Origin: Trichaptum fuscoviolaceum
Lineage: Eukaryota; Basidiomycota; Agaricomycetes; Hymenochaetales; Trichaptaceae
DNA: 64,000 nucleotides
Assembly: GCA_910574455.1 (NCBI GenBank)
Contig: CAJSYZ010000009.1
Coordinates: 3,365,040-3,429,039, forward strand
Direction: 5' to 3'
Shown: positions 46,206 to 57,990 of the stretch, one piece after another
Position numbering within the stretch: the first letter of the stretch is position 1
How the letters are laid out: each line of letters begins with the position of its first letter
Notes under the pieces: generated by a model
Database searches by the model: none
What the model was told of the DNA's origin: nothing
The model's input: only the letters and a program-made list of their open reading frames with translations
Translations under genes and position numbers: made by a program

Positions 46206-46921
46206 TAAGGCGACTGACGCGTCCTGACGCTGCCTTAAATGGACTGAAGGGTTGCTATGCCTGTCTGAAATCTACTGATATGTTGCTATGCCTGTCTGAA
46301 ATCAACTGATGGCCTGAACACACTGAAATAAGCCAATTTTCAGGACACACTCAGTACGTCAGTACATCAGGAGGTCAGTCAAGCATAAGTAAAGACTAAG
46401 TACAAGCATGTACAATTCAAATGTCATAGTAAGTACAAATCAGTACACCAGTAATTCAGTACGCCAGTATTGTAGGCTGCGCGCTGCTTTCCTCTCGCCT
46501 TCGCTGATAAGGATGTTCATGCTTTTCGTTGTTGGCTGAGCGACTCAAGCACATTTGCCTTGTGCGCTTCGAGAATTGTCCGACTTCCGCCCAAGTGGCA
46601 TATTCTTCCTGACGCCTGAAACAATTGTCAAACATAAATTCCAGAGTTCTTACTACGGGTTTCGGGTTTTCGGAGACTCGGACATACTATTTTCAATCTG
46701 TTCCGAAAGCAATTTCTCTCTTGTCCGATTGCGCACGTTCTGATCATTTTCCCTCAAGGTCCATGTTCTTGAATTACCCTCCACCTTGAATGGTCCGCCG
46801 TAGCCGCTCGTGTCAATTCTCGTCACCGCAACCTATCGATCTAGCTCTGCTTCTACATCCTTGAGAAGCAGATTGCCTCCGGTGGGAAGTGGGGGTAGAT
46901 CTCGGTCTGGAAGTTGTTTGT
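46206..46921. other. Breakpoint region with short direct repeats
   Basis: Just beyond the truncation of paralogue 3 are two copies of TTGCTATGCCTGTCTGAAAT (near 46252 and 46284). After them come many CAGTACGTCAGTACATCAG-like units up to about 46470. No TIR pair or coding sequence was found. It may be debris of an insertion. Confidence 0.4.
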
Positions 46922-48735
46922 TCAATAGGGAGTTTTGGTCTGACGCCAGAACGATCGGTATATATCGCAAGTGTTCATACTCCTGGTTTGTTCCTTCTGG
47001 ATCATCCGAAAAGTGTTTGAGTAAGGCTTTATACTGTAGCTCGAATGCACTTTAACAAGATGACTTACGGCCGTCAGCGAATCAACAAGTATCCCATCGA
47101 TATGTAGGCAACACTCATTATCTGCAACTTCGCTCACGTCGTAAGGCTTCAGAATAAGCTTTGTGATACGCATCACTACACCTGTTCGGTCGTCCAGCGT
47201 ATTGGCAAGCCGGATTTTCTGCTTCGCGAATGCCTGGATCATCGAAAGTACGTTCTCGGTGGACAACTGGCTGATTTAGGAGGTGGTCGTGAACTTCCCT
47301 TGCCCAGCTCGCTCTCAACTCACATCGTCTTATTCATCAGCGACACAACTCACTTCGATACTGATTGACCAAGGACAGCACCACCGTAGTCCTAGATTTA
47401 AGAAAGTAAGACCACTACAGGCCGGAACAAATGACTATTCGAGAAGAGCTCACTCGAGTGGTTGATCCATCCCCTCGCACGAACGTACCACAGATCAAGT
47501 TCACTGTACCTTTCGTAATACCGATACCGTATCCGTGAGACAGAACTCTACCTTCACCATCGAGTCCTTGATGCCAACCAGACGGCACGACAGCGCAGCA
47601 TGTCCGTTCCACACGACCTTGCTCGAGGTGAACTTGATAGCGTTGCCGACAATGTTCGTAATGACCTGGCGCAGATGCAGCGAGTCACCGATGAGCTGAT
47701 CAGGAATGTCTGGGTAAACATCATATGTGAGGTCGAGGTTGTTTTGCGATGGTCGTACAACGAGAGTCTTGAGGTTACCGAAAACCGTGTGTCTCAGTGA
47801 ATACCAAACTTGCTCTATCGTCATCCTGCCTGCTTCGAACGTAGTAATTAATCGAAATATTAGCAACTGAATTCGGAAGCATCGGCGGCGGATTAGCTTA
47901 CTCTTCGAGATATCCAAAATATCGACATTAATCAATAGCAGACTCCGAGCCAAACTATGCACCAGCAGAAGACTCTCGCGCTGACTCTTATTCAAATTGC
48001 TATCCAGCGTAAACTCTTTCATGCCAATGATACCGTTCATAGGGGTCGAATCTCATGAGACGTGTTCGCCAAGAACTCCAACTTGGAGCGACTGGCAAGT
48101 TCGGCAGCTTCACGAGCGGCGGCGTTCTTCTAAATCGACTCGCGCAAGTAGTGCACAATTTAATTGATTTGATGAGTCTCAAAGGATTCCATCTCGCCTG
48201 AGCCTTTGACGGTGATGAAACACGTGAAGTCGCCGTTTATACTAGTAGCTGCAGTACTGATCTGCGCGAAACCACGCACTTCGGTCGTCAAGTTTCCGGC
48301 CATGGTGTCAACAGCCATTCTATTCGGAGTGCGTTCAGTAAAAACCACACTACACAATTCAGCGGAATGCTAGTGAAATAAACATACGTGATTTTTTGCT
48401 GTGACATGAACATTCTCGATTTCAGCTTGAACACCGAGTTTTTTCGTTCTGACTTCCCGCGCGACTTTGGTCACCCCCGCAGTGAAGAGAGCCAACTGGT
48501 CAACCATGCCATTGATGGCCAAGTCCAGAATATCACCCTGAACAGACACGCCCACGATCTCCTGCGTCAAGTCGCCACGAGCAACGGTCGTAGTCGCGAC
48601 AACAATGGTACGCACTTGAAAGTTCACCTGCGTCAAAGAAAAGTGAGACAATTCTCTCCAAGACAAAAGCGCAGCATAGGTTGACCGCCCATTTGCTGTA
48701 CTAGTAGTCACAGTCTCGAGCTCCATCGCCCCGCG
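46922..48735 (-). pseudogene. Decayed NIK1-type hybrid histidine kinase
   Basis: Remnant of a group III (HAMP-repeat, osmosensing) histidine kinase. In order on the minus strand: a HAMP repeat (VRTIVVATTTVARGDLTQEI, KLGVQAEIENV), [19 protein letters not shown] and [19 protein letters not shown]. Next come the H-box (LEFLANTSHEIRP, then MNGIIG in another frame), SQRESLLLVHSLARSLLLI, the N-box QLIGDSLHLRQVITNIVGNA, and a G-box fragment in a third frame. The end (RLANTLDDRTGVV, LKPYDVSEVADNE) matches the inter-domain part. Lesions: TAA and TAG before the H-box, both at positions where the family has Gln (CAA, CAG), a one-base deletion right after HEIRP, and another in the G-box. No receiver domain seen. 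Confidence 0.8.
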
Positions 48736-49008
48736 AAGTTGTCCAGATCAATAATTGTCTAACACATTTAGCTTCGGTTAGATCTGTGTTGATATGATAT
48801 GTTTGAAGAGCAAAGTATCCGAAATAGACGCATGTGGTTTCGCTGATGAATAAACCAGTATAAGCCTAGTAATATAATAGCAAGAAGAGAAGTCCGTACT
48901 TATAGTTCCAGAGGCTTCAAAGGTTGCGCTTATTCTCTTCCCTCGCATGCCCTCATAGATGTTCGCCACCGTAGTCCGATGCTTGTGAACTAGATGTAGC
49001 GCCTAGGT

Positions 49009-49370
49009 TCACGCTACCTTCCGGCGACTTGCTAGAGATTGGCCGGGAGATGCTGGCAGCTGTTTCATGGAAAGATGTTCGCCTCGCGTCATCGCGTTTT
49101 TCACTATCGGAGGTGTATCACATTCAACTAGAGGTATGAAGGTGTCTCGCAAGACGGTATGAGGTGGTGTTCCGAGGCCGGGGCCGGGGCCGTCAGCCTG
49201 CAATTGACGGACGCGAGATTTACTACGTTGCAATGGCGGTTTCGGCGCAGGAAACTGATATGTGAAGCGAGGGGCATCCAAGGACACATGCGCAAGGCTG
49301 GCGCGGGATCGGTCGTGTAGTTCATCTGCCCCCTCATCAATAGCGTCCTCTGCCACCTCTTCAATCGTCA
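49009..49370 (-). other. Open frame of unknown status, about 115 codons
   Basis: A minus-strand frame with a coherent basic/proline-rich composition: FTYQFPAPKPPLQRSKSRVR and DGPGPGLGTPPHTVLRDTF. Upstream in frame is GRPLTIEEVAEDAIDEGADE. It could be an exon of an unrecognised gene or part of the kinase relic. No splice partners were found. Confidence 0.3.
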
Positions 49371-49835
49371 GCGGACGGCCCTTGCCCTTCCTTTCCTATA
49401 AGGCGGTGTCGACTCTAGTTGAAGACGAAGGATTGTTACTAATTTTTGATGAAGATCACAACAGTTGGTGATGCAACATGTATCGGCCTATCCTCAGCGG
49501 GTGTCGTTCGAAAGGTAGAAGATGCTCGCTTCAGCGTGCACGTCGGAGCTCCTCTCACTATAACAAGGCCGCCCACCTTCTCCTCTCCAGGTACTAAAGA
49601 CAAATGTGAGTGATAAGATCAAGCAAGAAGCACGTTCTCAGACGTACACTATCGTTTTTTGGTTCATTCGGAAATGTTGAAGTCTAGGCGAGTTCAATAC
49701 AAGCTTGAGGGTAGGATAAAACATAACTTGTTCAGGCCAATAAGTGGTCTTATGGAATGGGTGGGGGATGGCGGAGAAGTGCTCATAACAAGACTGGAGA
49801 ACGTACACTGTGTCGTTGAGGGGACGCAGTGGTAA

Positions 49836-49915
49836 AAAGTTCAAGTTCAAGTTCAAGTGCAAGTGCAGTCCGAGTCACGGTGGCAACTTGAACTTGAACT
49901 CTTCAAGTTCCAATT
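49836..49915. repeat. Short motif cluster (AAGTTCAAGTTC, GTCCGAGTCAC, GGTGGCAAC)
   Basis: About 80 bp of reiterated AAGTTC / GAACTT units around GTCCGAGTCACGG. The motif families are the same as at 53.7-62.3 kb, transplanted into a spacer without other repeats. The stretch 49371-50173 has no supported gene. Confidence 0.5.
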
Positions 49916-50173
49916 TTAGATTTAAAGCTCCACTGGAAGCATCATCATGGCAAGCAATCCGAACAGCAGACAGACACCATTGGCGACATCTTCCAAACCA
50001 CTTTGATACCTCAGACTACGGTGATCATTCGGGAAAAAAAGGCAATTCAATAATAAATTTTAATCATGAATCTCCTGGCAACTTTGAAAGACAAGAGCAT
50101 GCGCACAACAATTTACTCGATAACTCAAGCACATTTGGTCAAACCTGCTACTGGTGGGCCTCAGCCTACTAGA

Positions 50174-51214
50174 TCAAGCCTCGAAGTTCTTGATGTACTT
50201 ATCCGGTAAGGGTGAGTGGCTTTGGCTCAGGGCCAAAGCTACAGCAAACGTGCTGTGAACGTCAATAGCTGCATCTAGTATTCCAGTACAGCAGATCATG
50301 CAAGTGAGAACTTGAAGATGGTTGATCTTGAACAACAGAATGATAACTTACACTCTTTTTGTGCCGCTGATAGCTCGTCAGCTGCCCAGTCACTCATTGT
50401 GACCTCACTACTCTTCTTGACGTTCACCTCAATACTTCTCCCACTATTTTTTCGAGCTTGACAGTCGGAGTCGGATGCTGGAACCAGAGACGAGGGTTTA
50501 AGAGCAGTTGGGACCAGGTCGGGTTTTTGGGCCAGACTTCCGGGTAGACAACGCGTGCCCAATCTGTCAGATCGACACAGGAGCGCACAGAGGTGCGAAA
50601 CTTGCGCTTTATACGCACTGCGTCACCTGCCATTTCTTCTGTTAGGCCACCTCGCAGGAGAAAAGATAAGTTATTCATACCGTTGATTCCTGCGGAAATT
50701 TTCATGACTGTACCATCCCCAAGGAGTTGCGCCAACGTAGGGGGAAGGTCAGTAAGAGTATGCGTCCTGACTAGATAAATGTGGTGTTGAACTGCGAGTT
50801 GGATGAGGTCCACGCGATGATTGGGCCCTTCTCCGCCACTTGCCCACTCGATGTCGATCGAGACAAATCTACTAGCTGGTACCTGTGGCAATGATGCATA
50901 TATTGCAGTCACTGCATTGTCCACATCCAAGCCCGTGCGACACTGTATCGGAACTATATTATGGAGCCTATATTGATGTAATTCGGAGAGAGGTGTTGGT
51001 GGTACCCCGAGAAGATCAAGAAACGTTTGCAGTTTCTTGTGTATCTAGCAACAAGTCAGTGTACAGATCTTGATATGAATGAAACAAGTACCTTCGTTTG
51101 AGCCCTTGCTGTCCACCGTTGAACGAGCTGAAAGCGGAGGACGGTGCGGAGGTGCAGGCGTGCGTAATCAAGGGAGAGGAGGATGAGAAGGATAGTACGA
51201 AGATTTGAGAACAT
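50174..51214 (-). CDS. DEDDy 3'-5' exonuclease-domain protein
   Basis: A small RNase D/WRN-exonuclease-like protein. From the ATG at 51214 an R-rich hydrophobic leader (MFSNLRTILLILLSLDYARL) is followed by an intron. The domain continues IHKKLQTFLDLLGVPPTPL, FVSIDIEWASGGE (Exo I, D-x-E), DLIQLAVQHHIYLVRT, ISAGINGMNNLSFLL, CVDLTDWARVVYP, MSDWAADELSAAQKE, and after an intron YAAIDVHSTFAVALAL (Exo III, Y-x3-D). A 43 bp intron near 50450-50492 is needed to keep frame between NPRL and GRSIEVNVKK; without it the frame ends at LEKIVGEVLR. It ends YIKNFEA at 50174. Catalytic residues appear present. Mitochondrial import is possible from the leader. Confidence 0.78.
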
Positions 51215-52252
51215 GATTCACGGTGGAATGGCTTGATGATGATCTTGGGGACAATACCCGCTCCCACTTCACACTTATACAAAGTAGTTGAAGTCAGTTT
51301 TCTGATTTCCCATTCTTCTAGAAAGAGAGAGGGAGCTATTAGTGCTTTGTACTATGACTCGGATAAACCGCAAGTTGAACTGATAGTAGGAGATGACAAA
51401 TGATTTCTTCCGGATGACTTGATTATAAGGCTTCTTTTCATTTTAAGCACAAACGAACAAGAAAATGAGTCATGTTAACTCCGAAGAAGTCGGGAGGATA
51501 CAACCCACTGCACAAGAAGCTGCTCCATCAGCTCTAGAAGGATTTCGAAGAAAGCCATGAGTAACTCACCATACAACAGTCATCCCTGTACACAACCCGA
51601 AACTTGAACTAGAACCGTGCCAAAATGGGAAATGGGCCAACTTGAATGCATCCCAACCCGCTTCGGAAGGAGTAATTTGCATGAAGGCGCGTTTCTCGTC
51701 CTCGGAGCTGAGGGAATTGCGCTGTCGGCCGATGATGGACTCATACTGCACATTGAAACCGAGTGTTCTCCGTTTAGGCGGCAATGGTGGCGGGGCAGAG
51801 GTGTTTGGCAAGGAATGGGAACACGACAAGTTGACAACAACTTGGATGATGTCGAAAATGCAGTTATATTTTTCCCTTTGCGGCATTTGCAAATTGAGTT
51901 GTGAGTCGCTTTGTCGACCTTTGTGCATGCAAGCGGAATATTGGGATGCATCAAACTGCCCGGTGATACATAGCCCCGTATATACGAATCCGACCGCGCA
52001 ACTTCGCAACCTTCCCTCTCCAGCATCCTTCCCATGTTTTTGGGCTCTTTACGCCGCTCAGGCCAGGCGAACTTAGGATTAGATGTCGATTGAGCAGGGA
52101 TCCCTGAAGTGAGAGTAGACGGTAGGGATAGAGACTCGTCCCGACTGACTGCTCAGCGCGAGTCCTGTGGCCGCTTATTGTTGAGCTTGAGATGGTCGAG
52201 GAAAAGAGGAACGATGGAACGAGAAGAAGCTGACGCGGCCATCGTTCCTTCC
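51215..52252. other. Intergenic, no gene supported
   Basis: Long overlapping frames occur on both strands at 51580-52076, but none has recognisable motifs or splice structure. Confidence 0.4.
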
Positions 52253-52790
52253 GGTGACAAGAAAGTCGGAGTCATACTGGAAAGTTGTCACTGATGAGTC
52301 GGGGATACAGGAATGTGAAGAAAATCATACCCATTTGCAGATTCCATACGCGAACGGATGTGTCCAATCCCCCTACCCCCACCCCAAGAAAAGAAGACAA
52401 TATAATTTTCGGCGTAAATCTTATGCAGATGTTCTCGGAGAACGTATAGACATTCCCCGTGCCGATGCTCCAAAGCTGAAGAAGCCCGTGAGTATTATGA
52501 TTCAAAAATTAAAAGAACAACTTACTCGAGAAGTACAGTAGTAGCTTTCGCTCACTGATTACTGCACGCATACATCCTCTCCTCGTGCCTGTGAGGGCCG
52601 GTTCAGTAACTTGCCTCTTTGCACATCCGAAACGTCGGTGATGCGTCTCGCAATTCAAAACCTGAGAGGAGCGGACCTCGGATGCAAGTGCAGCAACCAG
52701 TTTTAATGTCCTGCTCTCTGAGCTGGTCATCAGCCACCACTGACGATGAGCTCTCTGGCATAGCCCTGTCCCTCGGAGAAGGTTCACTCA
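52253..52790 (-). pseudogene. F-box/WD40-repeat protein relic
   Basis: Pieces of WD repeats in different frames on the minus strand: QDIKTGCCTCIRGPLLSG (52740-52660), HGLLQLWSIGTG (about 52485), ECLYVLREHLHKIYAE (about 52440) and GLDTSVRVWNLQMG (about 52345). Their order and wording match Cdc4/Sel10-type F-box WD40 proteins. Frames switch at least twice within 200 bp, so it is a decayed fragment. Confidence 0.6.
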
Positions 52791-52799
52791 TGATATATG

Positions 52800-53759
52800 G
52801 TTACGGATGTAACCACTCTACCATCACAAATCGCTGAAGAAGTTTGTGTTGTCAACTGTGGAGGTGGACGCGTGCGCATGTGTGCTCGCCATTGCTTTAG
52901 TCGGTGGGGGGATACGCGTCGGCATAAATCTGCGAGAGAATCCTGGGTCAAGAATTGGGGCGCCTGCTGTGGGCGCAGTAAATTGCGTAGACGGCAGTGG
53001 TTTCGTTCCTCTGCAAAAGCGGTCGAACTCCTACCCCCTTGGTTTCCATACGAGCCTAGAGCGGCGCACGAGTAGAAACGCGTCGACCCACAGGGAGCTA
53101 ACAAAGTAAGGCGCAGACGTTTTACGCGAGCTGCGCGAGGCGTTGAAACCGATAGAACAATTTGAGCGTGCCGAGACAGGCAAAGCGCGAGTCGGCAGAT
53201 GCGCGGCGGAAGAAAGAGGTCTATCAGAGTTGTACAAGGTCCCGCATGGTGTTGGGAGAGAATCGGGACGTGCAGGAGGAATTCGATGTTGAAAATTGGT
53301 AGAAAAGTGAAGAAGAGAATCTGCGGTGACTTGGGCGTTGGGATACAGTGGTAGTTGAGGAGGAGGCCATGACTACGTCAGTTCGCTACTGAAAAGTCAC
53401 TTGAGGCCATCAACGATATTATAGAGCTTACTCATCTTGGATGATTGGTTAAAGTGTGTCTGTAAGGTGGTTCCTGCCCTAGGCTGCCAGTGCCAGTGTG
53501 TAAGATGATCCCGTGTCAACTCAACTGTACATCCTACGGCAGCGGCTGTTCCTTTTTCCGATAATTGCGTAGGATGCGATCAATAGTGGAGGGTGCGGGC
53601 CAAGATGTAATCCTGGAGAGCAGAACGTAGTGTTAAACAGAAAATACACCAGGACGTAAGACAACCTGAGGAAGTTCTCTGTTAACGAGCCTGGTTGTAT
53701 GGCATGGTGACTACGGCCAGTGTTGAGCATCTTCAATGTCCACCAAGTACTATGCCTGT
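52800..53759. other. Intergenic, no gene supported
   Basis: Short overlapping frames only. The sequence becomes rich in GCCAGTGCCAGTG-type motifs from about 53485 on. Confidence 0.4.
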
Positions 53760-53940
53760 GGTAGCAACAACTTGAAGTTGAAGTCGACAACTGAGTGCCA
53801 GCCTGCCAGCCTTAGTAGTGAGTGCCACAACTTCAAGTTGAACTTGAAGTCACCGTGCCAGTGACCGGCGTGCCACTGGCACTGGCAGCCTGAGTGGCAG
53901 TGAGCCTGAGTGACTCCGACTCAGACATCACTGGCAGAAG
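53760..53940. repeat. Odd-palindrome cluster 1
   Basis: Dense block with CAACTTGAAGTTG (53768-53780), CAACTTCAAGTTG (53828-53840) and GTGCCACTGGCAC (53870-53882). Flanking partial units include GAACTTGAAGTCACC, GCCTGAGTGGCAGTGAGCC and GACTCCGACTC. Each complete unit is a palindrome with a single C/G centre. Confidence 0.8.
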
Positions 53941-54379
53941 AATTTGCCGTCCATGTCCTCTTCATCTTGCTCCCCGGAACATTGAAGGGATGAAGTAGTG
54001 ATGTTGAAGGCAACTTGAGCCAGAGGAACTTTAACACGGTGTATGTCCCCGAAACTTGAATGTTAAAGTAGAAGCACAACACAAACAAGCCTTCGGGTAC
54101 TACTAGTACGAGTACTAGTAGGCTAGTAGATACTCCTGGCAGCCTGGGGATGCGCTGCATCGTATGAGATGTGGTGATCAGTATTTACAAAATATCTTCA
54201 AGTTGAAGGTCATATCATCACACAATCAAGCAAGACATAGGCGTTTTATTCAAGAAAAAGACGACACATCATTGTTTACTATTATCGGAAAGACAAAGTC
54301 GAAACATCATTGTTTATCAGGAAGACAGATAGACTCGACGAAGTTTATACCGTGACCATATACTACGGGTAGTAGTATA

Positions 54380-57300
54380 CTAGGACAAGGGCGTCAAAGA
54401 TTTGAGTCGAGATACGCCTTCGCCGGTAATCCGAAACTCAAATGGCTCTTTGTAATGAGGATTGGAAGGATTCACAAATCCTTCCTTGGAACTAGGAGGC
54501 TTCCGTGTTTGCTCACGCACTTCCTTTGCCCAGTCCATGCGCAGAGCCAAATAAGACTGAGGTGCCCGACCATAAGGGCCATGGTTCCCCACTATCTTGC
54601 ATATCCTTTTAAGCACGTCCTGCTGTTCATAGGTAAAGAGTGGTTCCCCCGCTGTCAGGTGCAGTACGGATGGTGCGTTTTCTATGAATTTGAAGAGAGA
54701 TTCGTCGTCACCATAATAATGTCGGTCGTGGATAAGTTTATTCAAATGTTGCCTGAGTGGAGTCTCGTTCATCACCTCAAAAACGACATGTTCAGAAGAC
54801 GTAATCATCTGCATCGCGTTGGAAAGGATAACAGCTTTCTCCCTGTGCGTATTTCGCCGCTTCTCCAGATGCAGGATCTTCGATAATTTTTTTCGGTCTT
54901 CGTCATTTTCCGGCCACTTTCGCACTGGCACCGGGACTTCCGTGAGATTCGCCTGCTTGACAACTTCCGCTAGTGTGTTCAAGGATAATTGGTCGAAAGA
55001 AGCTGAGACTTCCTCAAAACTGCGCTGTATATCAGCTGGGAGAGCTTTTGGAGGAAAACCTTTGGCCGACGCATGGGGTATGTCCTCAGAGCCATAGTAT
55101 TCGATGTCGCCCTCTTCGGCCATCTTTGCAAAGAATTCCTCGAAATAGAACTTAGGCAGGTCCTTCAGATCGAGGACACCCTCTTCTGATGGATCAAGAT
55201 TTGGGAACGGTTTGCACGTAAAGTCATCTATGCTGGCATCCCATGTGGACTCCTGCTCGTCAAGTGTGGTGGCTGGCTGTTGTGAATCCAACTTCTTCAG
55301 CTTGCGATTGAGGATGACATACAACCTTCGATGGAATTCGAAGATAAGATAGAAGCGCACAAGAAAGAAACGGAACTTTTCGATGGGTTTTGCGTCAGGC
55401 GACGGCTGCCAGGAGTTTGTGAAGGGGTATTTGGATTTAAGCTTTGCTCTCGCGTCCTCTACCAAGCTCTCCAGCCTCTTTTCGGCTTCCTTCAGCGTCT
55501 TGGAGGCCCGGCCCTTCTCTTTGTCACCACACTTTGGGTCATTTGTCGTCTCCACCCTCGCCATTGCTTTGCTTTTCGCCTTATCCGCGTCCTTGTATGT
55601 CGTATCCTCCTCGCGGAAGTCTGCTAACTTGTCTTCAATCCCTGCTAACCACTCTTCGTAGCGTGCTTCCTCTGAGGATATGAGGCTTTCAGGTAAAGCG
55701 GTGAGCAGGTCATCAAACAGATGCCTTGCAATGGGAACCTTTCCGTCCCGGCGCATGGTTGGTTGGGCAGTGAACTCAGCGTAAAGCTCGTTTACACCTC
55801 TGATGAGCCCCGCTGTCTTGACACCGCCATCACCAGTAATGTCAAAAGGGGCAACCGATTCGATCTTGAATTTGTTTGGGAAAACAATGGCAAAAGCCAT
55901 ATAAAGAATGTTCCTGGCGTCCTCGAAGACGTGTCGTAGTTTAATACTACAAGCTGCCGCTTCGCTCTATGTGAGAAACTCATGAGTTTAATTTGTTTTG
56001 CAATAGCTTTCAAGATGACTTACCGATTCAGCTGCTACGGCAATGATTTGAAGCTCGCGTATCATGACAGCGAACGATGCTATAGTCCGCGTCAAAAGGT
56101 CGTCTTTGGAGCGGTCCGCCTTCCGTTCAGCATCCAATGTCTGGTCCGCCTTCCGTTCAGCATCCAATGTCTCCAAACGAGCCAGCTTTTCGTTCATTTG
56201 AAGCACCTTGTCGGTGGTGCTTCGAATCATATCAAATTGACTGTCAAGCCTTTTGCTAACATTAGCTGCCATGACGGAGTGTAGCGCATGGATGCCCTCC
56301 TCAGCTGCAGCCCTCGCAAGCATCGGGTAATTCAGGGTTGCCTGGTCCTTTATATGTTGTATCTCGTTGGAGAGAGAATCGACTTTCTCCTGCAAGGTCT
56401 TTATTGTCTCCGAGTAATCCGTGTTCTCCGATTTGGCCGCCTTTTTTTTCGTGGCTTTCAGATCTTCCCTTTTTTTCTCAAGATCTTGAGATCCAACATT
56501 CCGCATCGCCCGATCCAGCCGTTCATCCACTTTCTGTTTTTCATCAGGATTCGCCGCCCGAGCTGCCGCTCCATCCTTGAGTTTTGTTATCACCTGGTTG
56601 AGAACTTTGGCAGTCTCGACCAGCTTTCCTCCAATGTCCGTCCATTCCTTGCCCGCTTTGTCCAAGTCGCCCCCTATCCCATTGAGCATGGTGACTGACA
56701 AGTCGCTAGTTGGGTATAGGAAAGAGATAAGAAGCAATCTACACAGACTGGCAATGTCACTCACAGGTTCGTTTTCAAGTCTTCGACACTGTTTGACGGC
56801 TTGGAGTCCACGTCCGACCCAGGTTTTGCCACCCCACTGCCAGTGGCACCGGCACTGGCGGCCTCGCTGACAGTAGAATGGAATGTCATCAAGATGCAAT
56901 TAAGCTCAGGCTGGCAACACTACTCACAATTCCAAATTGGATGTGTCTGGTTCCGCCTCAGTGGCAGACGTCAAATTGCCACTGCCAACTCCTAGTCCGA
57001 CCTCAAACTCCGATTGTGACCTCAACCCGGGCCCTGCACTTGCAAGAGACTCCGAGTCGGACATGGAGACGCCGGGCCCATTCACTGGCAGGCTGTCAAG
57101 AGAATGTCCTGGTCACATACTTTGAAGGCTGGCAACATGAATGACACTTACTTGATTGCTGATTTGCCACTGTCATCTCGCTGTACCAACTGAATGAGAA
57201 ATTCAATCCATTTCACCATGTCTGACCGCGTCTTTATAAGCTCGGGCCACGGATGGGCTCCATTTTCGCCGGAAGAAACTAGTCCTGTTTGGACTTTTTG

Positions 57301-57453
57301 TGAAAGAATTGAAATTACTACTAATACTAGTTTTTGAGACATGTACTACATACCAGCTCGTCTGGCATCATCTGGACCCAGTAGCAGCCTGATTTGGATT
57401 TGATTGGGAGGCTCAGGTAGCACTGGCATGTTAGCGTGAGGGACAACAGACAT
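54380..57453 (-). CDS. Unrecognised coiled-coil protein, about 900 aa
   Basis: I do not recognise this protein. The start at 57453 (MSVVPHANMPVLPEPPNQIQ) is followed by exons encoding TGLVSSGENGAHPWPELIK, then NLPVNGPGVSMSDSESLASA, then EFEAASAGATGSGVAKPGSD, then LDLSVTMLNGIGGDLDKAGK; all splice in phase. A coiled-coil region at 56640-56050 includes the direct duplication ETLDAERKADQ / TLDAERKADRS. After an intron at about 56028-55970 comes a 506-codon exon (MAFAIVFPNKFKIESVAPFD to VSRLKSLTPLS). No signal peptide, TM or known domain seen. The SDSES and GATGSG codons coincide with the odd palindromes GACTCCGAGTC (57048) and TGCCAGTGGCA (56838). The gene is divergent from the one at 59403. Confidence 0.65.
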
Positions 57454-57479
57454 TCTGAAGGGATAGTCGTTGAGTTGCT

Positions 57480-57950
57480 GGCTTCAAGATGATGTGGGGG
57501 GCATCATGATGGGGTCCGCTGCCAGTGGCAACTAAAAGCTATTCACCGTCGGAACGTGAACTTGAAGAAGTTGATGGAAGTCGGATACTACCGCTGCCAG
57601 CAGGCCACACCGTGACTCAGGCTGACGGAGTGCCGTGAAGAGTAGTACTATATTTAAATTTAAGTACTCAGGCTAGTACTACTACTATGCCAGTGATACT
57701 ACTACTACTAGTAGTAGGACTTCCCAGCCTCACTGGCACTGGCAGTGCCACAGCATGAGTGCACCCGCTGCGAGTAGTACTACTACCGTAACTACTAGTA
57801 CTACTACTACTACTACTAGTACTTACTAGTCGAATTTGAAGTTGATGATCTCAGCAACTTGACAGCTCGGCCGCCGCAGTTCGCTTCGGAGTCCGAGTCC
57901 TCGCCGGATAGTACTATAGTAGTACTATACTTGTTTGTGTTTCACGGCAT
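57480..57950. repeat. Odd-palindrome and ACTAGTAGT cluster 2
   Basis: Contains TGCCAGTGGCA (57520-57530), GCCTCACTGGCACTGGCAG and TCGGAGTCCGAGTCC. Long runs of alternating TACTACTAC/TAGTAGTAG around ACTAGT centres occur near 57655-57720 and 57770-57830, and another near 57905-57930. The block lies between the divergent genes. Confidence 0.75.
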
Positions 57951-57990
57951 GATGATGCGGAGGCACCGTGATCATCATTATGATGGTACT

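Noticed and set aside
51580..52076. Overlapping long ORFs on both strands (about 95-151 codons)
   Set aside because: No recognisable motifs, no splice partners, and several frames are open at once, as in GC-balanced spacer DNA.
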